From the NCBI RefSeq assembly GCF_963082655.1, contig NC_081553.1, forward strand, positions 193,691,373 to 193,755,372: a DNA stretch of 64,000 nt, in the 5' to 3' direction. The notes beneath the pieces were generated by a model. It was not told the origin of the DNA. It saw nothing but the letters and a program-made list of their open reading frames with translations, and did not search any database. The translations under genes and the position numbers were made by a program. Every line of letters begins with the position of its first letter. The first letter of the stretch is position 1. This DNA comes from Stomoxys calcitrans (taxonomy: Eukaryota; Arthropoda; Insecta; Diptera; Muscidae). Below are positions 56,756 through 64,000 of this stretch, piece after piece.

Positions 56756-57224
56756 GTAAGTATAAAATTACACAACAAATTACAAAAAACAACTACAATT
56801 CATGAATGATTTTCACCATGGAATTATTAGCAATTTTCACAATACCGATCGGGGATAGCAGCTTGGTCAGATTAGTTTAGTTTGCTAGCCGCTTCACTTG
56901 AATATCTATGGTTCATTGTGTTCGCACAAAAAAAGAAAGATGGAAGAAATTACAACATAGTTAGGAGAAAGAAATCAGAAACAACAGTAAAAAGGAAACC
57001 AACGAGCAAGACAGAAACTTTCACCGGTGTAGTATGGTCCAGTATGGTCAGGCCTCTACAGATCTCCAGTCCGAGAAGAGAACTTAAAGCCTGGAGGGAA
57101 TCCAGACATATAAAAAATATGTGTTCAGCCATTCTTCTGTGTACCGCAATTAGTAGGGGTGACACTGAGGCCGTTCGACCGTGTCCAACTCTTCCTGATC
57201 ATCACAAACACATTGATACGTCAA

Positions 57225-57700
57225 AGACCTCTCGTTGCAAAGACCAGTCTTGAGCCTAGAATAAGCGATGTCTTGTTTTGCGAAATACTCGGCCATAGGG
57301 CCGTTGTCACACTGCATCCGAGAGCACCAGCTCACGTCTTATTTGCGCCCTGATCGTAGAAAACATCCATACTTCAACAATGCTCGCACAGAGGAGGGCT
57401 TACTAATGAGACGACAAAGACCTGTAGTTGCAATGACACGTCAGGACTCCTTTCTCCATGCCAAGGTCATGCTTCCTAAAAGACCTTAAGTTGCCAGTCT
57501 GGACTCTTTTCGGCATTTTGAAGTCATGCTTCCGCAGCCCTTGTATAAGCGATGCCCTCTTTCGCGAAATACTTGACCATAGGGCCTTCGCCACCCTGCA
57601 ACCCACAGCAACAGAGCACTCCTGCAACCCACATCACCAGCGCACGCCGCATCGAAGAAAGCATCCACCCTACCAAAAAGATCGCGCAAATGAAGGTGAT
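57225..57700. repeat. Imperfect ~284-bp tandem dimer
   Basis: The phrase ATAAGCGATGTCTTGTTTTG with CGAAATACTCGGCCATAGGG at 57261 recurs as ATAAGCGATGCCCTCTTTCG with CGAAATACTTGACCATAGGG at 57545. A CAAAGACCTGTAGTTGCAAT phrase (57417) also matches CAAAGACCTCTCGTTGCAAA (57219). Minus-strand frames share an ISRKRASLIQG / FAKQDIAYSRLKTG-like segment, but I recognise no family. Confidence 0.6.
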
Positions 57701-57759
57701 GGGATGACTATGAGCACCACTCAGTCTGGAACTTTTTGCTCCGATCCGATCCGTGTCGT

Positions 57760-58045
57760 GTTCATCGTCATCTCGAGATGCTCAGCTGCGAGCAACAGGT
57801 CGCGGGTAGTGGAGTAGCTGTTACGCAGTCGCGGACAATCAGCGGTATCGGGTAGGGAGTCTTAGTGAGAGGCCGGCTCTTGCTTAAATACTGAGTGTTT
57901 ATAATGTTCCATATGAAAAGGCGAGTTAATGGCGCCTTTAATAACCTATGGCTTAATATTTCCGCCGCGATCGGAACGAGCTTGCTCGCCTTTAAGAGCT
58001 TGACGAGGATCGCTACCTTCACATGCAAATGAGGCTACAACAACA
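57760..58045 (+). mobile_element. Retroposon B copy 14
   Basis: Runs from GAGCAACAGGTCGCGGGTAG through CGCAGTCGCGGACAATCAGC and GGCGCCTTTAATAACC to a GAGGCTACAACAACAACTAC tail. It has small internal deletions. Confidence 0.82.
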
Positions 58046-58087
58046 ACTACTGATTTCGAAGCACGATCCGCGCTCAATAGCGAAGTA

Positions 58088-58704
58088 TCAAACTAAACTC
58101 CTCAAACGCTCCCATATGTAATCCAGCAAAGGCACATAGTCTGTTGGTCTGGATGGGCAGTTCAACAGGTGACGTATGTCGTGTGGTCCCTGTTCATTAT
58201 TGGGGTACACATGCTGCACGTTGGTATCAATCTTTGCTCTTAAGAATTTAAGGCGGCTGCATCTACCGACAGACAATTGAGACAGTACAACCCTGGTTTG
58301 CCAAGAGAGTTCAATTTCTTCACGTCCAATGGTGGTCATTTTCCAAGGATTACATTTAGCCGGTAACTATATACTGCATCTGCTTCCGTATCTGCATGAA
58401 TGTTATCTAAACCCTTTAGATCTAGATCCAGCTTAAGGCTTTTGCGCGGTCGATGCCTATCCACAAGATGTTGATTTAAATGATCCCTGCGATAACAGCC
58501 AAGAAGGTATTGCTTGGACAGCGCCTTCTGATGAAGGCGATCCACATGAGAACTGAGGAGAGCGCCCCTCGAAGTTCGAAGATCAGCATTCTGGCAGATC
58601 TGACTAATATTCGACTTGCCACAGACGGGCCGATCGCTTTGTAAGGGGTAAACAAGGGTTCTTTGTCAGCAACCCAAGTGCTGCCGGCAAGTGACTTGAA
58701 GACC
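58088..58704 (-). pseudogene. jockey-like LINE fragment 10, C-terminal part
   Basis: Minus strand: KFLRAKIDTNVQHVYPNNEQ, GPHDIRHLLNCPSRPTDYVP and LLDYIWERLRSLV (58088-58250), the natural C-terminus of a jockey-type ORF2. Upstream are LDLDLKGLDNIHADTEADAV and DRLHQKALSKQYLLGCYRRD. It continues past repeat D copy 6 at 59321-59400. Confidence 0.88.
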
Positions 58705-58710
58705 TTTTTA

Positions 58711-59314
58711 TACCCTCCACCATAGGATGGGGGTATACTAATTTCGTCATTCTGTCATATAAACCGATCTTGGGTCCTAATTTCTTGAGACTCTAGAGAG
58801 CGCAATTCTCCTCCGATTTGACTGAAATTTTGCACGAAGTGTAAAACTGTATTAAGTATGATTCAAATCGGTTCATAATTTGGTACAGCTGTCATATAAA
58901 CCGATCTTGGATCTTGACTTCTTGAGCCAATAGAGCCCGCAATTCTCATCCGATTTGGCTGAAATTTTGCTTCCATAACTGTATTAAGTATGGCCCAAAT
59001 CGGTGCATAACCCGATATAGCTGCCATATAAACCGATCTGGGATCTTGACATCTTGAGCCTCTAGAGGGCGCAATTCTCATCCGATTTGGAACTTGAAAT
59101 TTTGTATAATGGCTTCTCTCATGAGCTTCAACATACGTGTCTAATATGGTCTGAATCGATCAATAGCTTGATACAGTTCCCATATAAACCTATCTCCCCA
59201 TTTTGTTCTTGAACCCCTACGAGGCGCAATTCTTATCCGAATGAACTGAAATTTTACACAAAAACTTCTGCAATGTTCAGCATTCATTTATGGTCCGAAT
59301 GGGACTATAACTTG
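58711..59314 (-). repeat. Repeat D copy 6, inserted in jockey
   Basis: 604-bp D copy beginning TACCCTCCACCATAGGATGG, with units containing CATATAAACCGATCTTGGAT, GAGGGCGCAATTCTC and CATCCGATTTGG. The jockey text reads GACC before and CTTCCGACCTTATCGC after. TTTTTA at 58705-58710 and 59315-59320 is a candidate target duplication, but a simple sequence. Confidence 0.8.
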
Positions 59315-59320
59315 TTTTTA

Positions 59321-61065
59321 CTTCCGACCTTATCGCAAATTCAAGTGGCTTGTGCTTAGAATGTGTAAAAGTTGTCAAATGTCAAATTAAGTTTCAAAGT
59401 TATAGTTATCAACATCCATTCATTTGCTTCAGCTTGTCTTCCAACATTTTCCTATGTTTATCATAAAGTGCTTCATTGAGCTTAGCTGGCTCCTTGAACG
59501 CTGACTACTAACTGCCTTGAAATTCAGTGTTAGATGAAAGTTACTCTTTTCGAAGCTGGCTTTGGGAAATCCATGTGGCCTCTACTATGGAATACCAAAA
59601 GTCCTGGAAAATGTTCTACCCATAGCACCAGCACACTCTCTGTTAACGTATACTATCCTGATCTAAACAAAAGGTACTGCCTATACCAAATTCATTATTT
59701 TGCTGTTTAATTCTTTGCTAACATTTCTGGACTTAATTTTTTACTTGTCATTGTCCTATTTTATAGGTAAAATCTATTTATAAATTTCGCCCATCCTTAT
59801 AGATTTTTATTTAACCAAATGGCTGACATTAAAGAAATTCGTAAAATTGGGTAAAACCTTAAAGCAGTTGTCAGCAAAAATTTAAGCTCTGTTCTGCTGT
59901 TGTAGTTGTTGTGTAGTGAATAAAAACAAAAAATGAACGAACACATTCCAAAGGAAAAACCCATTAAAACTGGGTGGGTCATATAGTCAGCCAGCCAGCT
60001 AGCCAGTCAGTCAACCAGCCACACAAAAAGGGGGTCGTTTGGTGGGTGGTTGGGGTTATGATGGTTATAGGAAGTATTTACAGTTTTGCTTATGTACAAC
60101 AACAGTCAAATAAATTGCATATAAAAGTATATAAGACATACATATATAGATATCTATTTATACGTACACACACAGTTTGTATGTACACTGAGACATACTA
60201 ACACTCATGGTAGCAAAATGATAACAAAATATCACCAAATCCCTTCTGTTGTGTACTGTGCTATGGTTTGGGTATTACATACAAACATATAGCTCCTTAG
60301 TAGGGAGAGTGTGGCAAAGTAAGTGGCGTTACCTACATACAGACATTTCATTTTGCCTTGCAATGTAGGTGTGTTTGTGTGTGTGTGTGTTCCGGGGGGT
60401 TAAAGTTGGAGCAAGGGTTGTAAATAGGGAGTCGACTGCCTGCCTGTGTGGCAACGCAACGCATCGCAACATGGATGCCACAACACAACAGTCCAGTGTG
60501 GCAGGGCAAAGCATAAAAGAGTACTAAGAAAAGAACGAAAATCGATAAAATCAAGGGCAGACAATATACAAAATTAACAACAACCACTGCAACAACGGCA
60601 CGAACATGTTGAAGCAGCAGCAGAAGAAGAAGAGCTCAGGCATGAAACAACAGCGGCTATAAGTAAACACCACGTGGGACAGAGAATCAAAACAATTTTC
60701 GACACGAAATGGTTACACCCGTACTAAATGAATAAAAAAATATATATTGCCAAAGAGAGAATGAATGACTTACAAGAAGACTTGTTCACAGTGAGTAACA
60801 GTGAGCGAGCTTCGAAAGGGAGACATGAATGGTATAAATTTAAACAGTGTTGCCAATAAAAGTAAACCAGCTTAGACTTAAGTTGAGTTCAAATTGCTAG
60901 TTTACTTTAAAGGTGAGTTAATTTTAAGGTTCGAAGATTTGAGGAATGAAAATATATATGGGAAATAAGTTGTTGACGAGATGATGATGGTGAATACACG
61001 GGGATTCCCATACACCTGCTTATATGTGCATGACTATCTACACTTTAGAGTGCATGCCAATATCT
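59321..61065. other. Jockey end piece, then unassigned DNA
   Basis: 59321-59400 completes jockey fragment 10 (CTTCCGACCTTATCGCAAAT). The rest holds CAGCCAGCCAGCTAGCCAG (59989-60007), a GT microsatellite (60366-60391), AGCAGCAGCAGAAGAAG (60615-60631) and no supported gene. Confidence 0.45.
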
Positions 61066-61081
61066 CGCGCCCCTTATATTG

Positions 61082-61219
61082 TAGATGTAGGTAGGCAGGA
61101 TTTTATGGCATCATCTGTCGGTATCATAACGTTCTGTCGAAGTATTTTTATAGATGTAGGTAGGCAGGGTTTTATGGTATCATCTGTCGGTATTATTACG
61201 TTCTGTCGATGTATTTTTT
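61082..61219 (+). repeat. 69-bp direct duplication
   Basis: Two adjacent 69-bp units (61082-61150, 61151-61219) begin TAGATGTAGGTAGGCAGG and share ATCATCTGTCGGTAT and ACGTTCTGTCGA, with few differences. It lies directly before a D/E-like element head. Confidence 0.92.
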
Positions 61220-61400
61220 TACCCGCCATGGGGTGGTGGGTAGATCTGGGACACCATAAAGTATATACCTTTTTGATCGTCTCGACATTCTGAGCCGATC
61301 AAACCATGATTTTCCGCCTGTCGAAATCACGATAGCGTTCAAATGCGTTAAGGTAGCCGCTCGAAATTTTGCACATATATTTCTTATTGATGTAGGTACT
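61220..61400 (+). repeat. Repeat D/E-type head fragment
   Basis: ACCCGCCATGGGGTGGTGGG, AAGTATATACCTTTTTGATC, TCGACATTCTGAGCCGATC and CGCTCGAAATTTTGCACAT correspond to the leader of the D/E elements (compare 16450-16660). No tandem units follow. Confidence 0.6.
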
Positions 61401-61411
61401 CGGGGACTGCA

Positions 61412-61592
61412 AATGATGTTGTTACCACATTTGTCAAGCTCCTATAGGTGAACAAACTCCTTCCGATCCATATGATTGACCGATCGCCGCGGGAACGTTA
61501 TGGTCATAAGTTGTTTAAAGGCGCCATTAACTCGCCTTGAAGTATTGAAAATTATAGGCACTCAGTATTTAAGCAAGAGCCGTTTGCCGTTG
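61412..61592 (-). mobile_element. Retroposon B copy 15, 3' part
   Basis: The minus-strand 3' part of B, with ACCACATTTGTCAAGCTCC at left. It is split from its 5' part (61877-61985) by a SINE-1. Confidence 0.8.
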
Positions 61593-61868
61593 GAGACCAC
61601 CGTAGCATAGAGGTTAGCATGTCCGCCAAAGACTATCGGAAAAACAAATATTTCTTTCAACGGTGGTTTTCCCTCCTATTGCTGGCAACATATGTGAGGT
61701 ATTATGCCATTTGAAAAATTCTCTCCAAAGAGGTGTCGCCCTGCGGCACGTCGTTTGGAGTCGACTATAAAAAGGAGGCCCTTTATCATTGAGTTTAAAC
61801 TTGAATCGGTCTGCACTCATTAATATGTGAGAAGTTTGCCCCTGTAATAGAATTAAAAAATTTGAACG
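61593..61868 (+). mobile_element. SINE-1 copy 11, B box deleted
   Basis: 276-bp copy inside retroposon B with TGCCGTTG duplications (61585-61592 and 61869-61876). The A-box head (ACCGTAGCATAGAGGTTAGC) is present, but the segment holding the B box is deleted (GTCCGCC joins AAAGACTATCGG). The 3' end reads GCCCCTGTAATAG, so the tail is short. Confidence 0.88.
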
Positions 61869-61876
61869 TGCCGTTG

Positions 61877-61985
61877 CCGACCGGTCTTTCACTGAGAACC
61901 TGCTCGATACCGCTGATTATCTGCAATTGCAATTACAGCTACTCCGTTTGAAGCATTCCACTTTCCGCTACCTGTGCAGTGCCGG
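61877..61985 (-). mobile_element. Retroposon B copy 15, 5' part
   Basis: Continues copy 15: TCTTTCACTGAGAACCTGCT, CGATACCGCTGATTATCTGC and GCATTCCACTTTCCGCTACC. It truncates before the usual 5' end. Confidence 0.78.
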
Positions 61986-62434
61986 GAAGACAGGAAATGA
62001 GCTATATTGGTTCAGATTTGGATATAGCTTGTAGTGTTTTGTTATGCCTTCCTTTTTACCAGAACCTATAGTGGTGGGTTTCCAAGATTCGTCCCTGCCG
62101 AACTTAGCATGTTTTTACTTGCTGACGCTGGAAGAGCGGGAAGGCGACCCAAGGTGGGGGGAGGACCTGTAGATCCGAATATAAACATTGCAATAGTTAA
62201 TATGTGGAAGTCTCATTAACCTGTCTTGCATTGCCTAGTTATGACTTCCGTTAAAGTGCACAGAAAACAATGATATAGACCTCCTTTTTGTAACGGAGAC
62301 AGAACCTGTCCGATTTGGCGGATGTGAACATTCGCAAATTGTTTGGCTTTTTAGAGCGTCCTGAATGATTCAACGGTAGGGACTAGAAGGCATCTTCCTT
62401 CTTCTGTTCCTATGGTATCACAATGGACGAAAAC
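61986..62434. other. Mostly unassigned; D/E-type end
   Basis: 62060-62120 (ATAGTGGTGGGTTTCCAAG, CCGAACTTAGCATG, TTTTTACTTGCTG) is a decayed D/E terminus. The remainder shows nothing recognisable. Confidence 0.4.
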
Positions 62435-62512
62435 GTCCTTTGAACTGGAACAAGCTTGCTCACATAGTGGAGCTCCTCCACATGAAAATGTGGCTACAAC
62501 AACAACAACGTC
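62435..62512 (+). mobile_element. Retroposon B copy 16, 3' end only
   Basis: TTTGAACTGGAACAAGCTTG to a GTGGCTACAACAACAACAAC tail, a strongly 5'-truncated copy. Confidence 0.8.
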
Positions 62513-62530
62513 TAATTGAGGGAAATGGTT

Positions 62531-62656
62531 AGATTACGTTAGGTTAGGATAGTATGACATTTTAGTCCATTGTGATACCACAGTAGCGAAAGAGGAATCG
62601 AGCCCACGAGTCTCGCACTAATAATCCAAGCAAGCTACCAACTTGGCTACCGGGAC
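62531..62656 (-). mobile_element. SINE-2 copy, tRNA-headed
   Basis: The minus strand starts GTCCCGGTAGCCAAGTTGG, with a perfect A box (TAGCCAAGTTGG). A B box GGCTCGATTCC (one change from consensus) follows, then GTGGTATCACAATGGAC and a CCTAACCTAACGTAATC 3' end. It is probably not a functional tRNA gene because the acceptor stem cannot close and the same body recurs at 53.3 kb. Confidence 0.8.
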
Positions 62657-63180
62657 GAAAATAACTACCACAGGAAATTTTGTATGATGTTTTTGTTGGT
62701 TTGAAGTAGTTATTGCTACAGAAAAATGAAACCGCGAAATTATGGCCCATTTTGACGATTTAGCAGTAAAGGCTAGAGTACTGCCGTCATTAAACTTGCT
62801 TAAGCCGAATCCTTTCGACGCAGTTCGAACGGTCGGTAGGACATCGAAAATCCTATGGGGAGATCCGGGCTATTACTAAAAGTAAATAATCAGGAGGTTA
62901 GAATAACTTCTGGTATCATAGGACTACGAGCATGTGTGTGAAGATAAATTCCGAATTTAACTAGCAGAGACACAAACCGCTTTGTTAACAGAGTGCAAGA
63001 GAGAGTAACAGAAGTATTAACAGAGATCCACTGAGGGGTTAGCAGAGCTCTGTAAATACTTAACAGAACCAAAAAACAGGAGATATTAATTAAATTTCTT
63101 ACTTTTTATCAATTTTTTCAAATATTTGTAAAAAAAAATAAAACCATAACAAAATTTGGTGTAAAATATCAATGCTCAAA
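62657..63180. other. Unassigned DNA before the satellite
   Basis: A TTAACAGAG-type phrase repeats near 62985, 63018 and 63060. 62760-62930 may hold a small decayed RNase H LINE piece (CCGACGCAGTCCGAG-like text). No gene is supported. Confidence 0.35.
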
Positions 63181-63184
63181 TGCT

Positions 63185-64000
63185 GGTGACGATGTGTGCT
63201 TTCCAAAACATACCCTTATTCGAAAATCGAGCAGTTGGTTTTTTCAAATTCCTGTCTTTTTTAAAAAAATTCTCGAAAAAAATCTGGACAGGATAATGGC
63301 CAATGCTCCTGGAGGACATCTAAGAATTCTACAAAGTACTACCATACATCGTTGGAAAGGTGACAATGTGTGCTTTCCAAAACATGTCCTTATTCGAAAA
63401 TCGAGCAGTTGGTTTTTTCAAATTCCTGCCTTTTTTAAAAAAATTCTGGAAAAAAAATCGGGACAGGATAATGGCCAATGCTCCTGGAGGACATCTAAGA
63501 ATTCTACAAGGTACTACCATACATCGTTGGAAAGGTGACGATGTGTGCTTTCCAAAACATGCCCTTATTCGAAAATCGAGCAGTTGGTTTTTTCAAATTC
63601 CTGTCTTTTTTAAAAAAACTCTCGAAAAAAAATTTGGACAGGATAATGGCCAATGCTCCTAGAGGATATCTAAGAATTCTACAAGGTACTACTATACATC
63701 GTTGGAAAAGTGACGATATGTGCTTTCCAAAACATGTCCTTATTCGAAAATCGAGCAGTTGGTTTTTTCAAATTCCTGCCTTTTTTAAAAAAATTCTGGA
63801 AAAAAAATCGGGACAGGATAATGGCCCATGCTCCTGGAGGACATCTAAGAATTCTACAAGGTACTACCATACATCGTTGGAAAGGTGACGATGTGTGCTT
63901 TCCAAAACATGTCCTTATTCGAAAATCGAGCAGTTGGTTTTTTCAAATTCCTGTCTTTTTTTAAGAATTTCTCGAAAAAAAATCTGGACACGATTATGGA
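63185..64000. repeat. 175-bp satellite array, runs off the window
   Basis: Tandem monomers of 174-175 bp start at 63185, 63359, 63534, 63709 and 63884 with GTGACGATGTGTGCTTTCC. Each contains CGAAAATCGAGCAGTTGG, GGACAGGATAATGGCCAATG and ACCATACATCGTTGGAAA. Monomers differ at only a few positions, and the end lies beyond the window. As 175 is not a multiple of 3, overlapping frames appear in every register on both strands; these are not genes. Confidence 0.95.

Noticed and set aside
62531..62656. Possible functional tRNA gene
   Set aside because: The A box is perfect and the B box close to consensus, but the acceptor arm does not close, a SINE body follows, and the same unit occurs at 53.3 kb.
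63194..63964. Overlapping 60-117 codon frames on both strands
   Set aside because: They are products of the 175-bp satellite; the same protein text appears in shifted registers.
1..64000. CRISPR array, bacterial operon, prophage or riboswitch
   Set aside because: The tandem repeats lack unique spacers of constant length, and all coding traces are eukaryotic transposons; nothing prokaryotic is present.

Overview
The window looks like nuclear DNA of a dipteran insect, most likely a muscoid (calyptrate) fly. It is AT-rich with long A/T runs and CAA/CAG tracts. Its decayed jockey-type LINEs, mariner elements and tRNA-derived SINEs fit such a genome. I could not fix the species. I found no convincing host protein-coding gene, rRNA, functional tRNA, CRISPR array or bacterial or viral operon. 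Nearly every coding trace is transposon-derived and most are broken. One small splice-flanked exon candidate (56708-56755) is the only host-gene hint.

The repeats fall into recurring families, for which I use working names. SINE-1 is a tRNA-derived SINE of about 318 bp with A and B boxes. SINE-2 is a second tRNA-headed SINE. Retroposon B is about 370 bp and retroposon A about 100 bp; both end in a (CAA)n tail. Repeat C clusters at 19-24.5 kb. Repeats D and E are elements built of short tandem units with GGCCGAA-containing ends. Repeat F is a tandem array at 12.3-13.5 kb. There are also about ten fragments of one jockey-like LINE, two copies of an RNase H-bearing LINE, a LINE fragment with a clean target-site duplication, two types of mariner derivative, and TIR-bearing MITE-like pairs.

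Layout: 0-0.2 kb, mariner MITE cut by the window edge. 1.7-3.6 kb, repeat D split by a 1.5 kb LINE. 4.0-5.4 kb, an 18-bp minisatellite in a higher-order pattern. 7.3-12 kb, D plus SINE-1, two LINE families, and a mariner with 195-bp inverted repeats nested in jockey. 12-13.7 kb, repeat F and an old SINE-1. 15.1-17.7 kb, mariner MITE, D split by SINE-1, and E. 19-24.7 kb, repeat C with A and B copies. 25-27.8 kb, LINE C-terminus, and jockey split by SINE-1. 29.5-30.4 kb, a MITE pair around a B copy. 34-36.7 kb, jockey, B and the RNase H LINE. 37.7-43.9 kb, jockey split by A and B copies, D, and an inverted B pair. 46-48.6 kb, SINE-1 fragments and a doubly interrupted jockey. 49.9-54.8 kb, B inserted in B, and a SINE-2 split by both A and B. 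57-59.3 kb, a tandem dimer, B, and jockey split by D. 61-62.7 kb, D/E-like head, B split by SINE-1, and SINE-2. 63.2-64 kb, a 175-bp satellite running off the edge.

The elements relate as a stratigraphy rather than a pathway. Jockey fragments and repeat D are the old substrate. SINE-1, A, B and the mariners landed in them later, several with readable target-site duplications. The most unusual signals are the short (CAA)n-tailed retroposons A and B with target-site duplications, the mariner whose inverted repeats carry the start of the transposase coding region, the CGATA-rich 18-bp minisatellite, and the head-to-head B pair.
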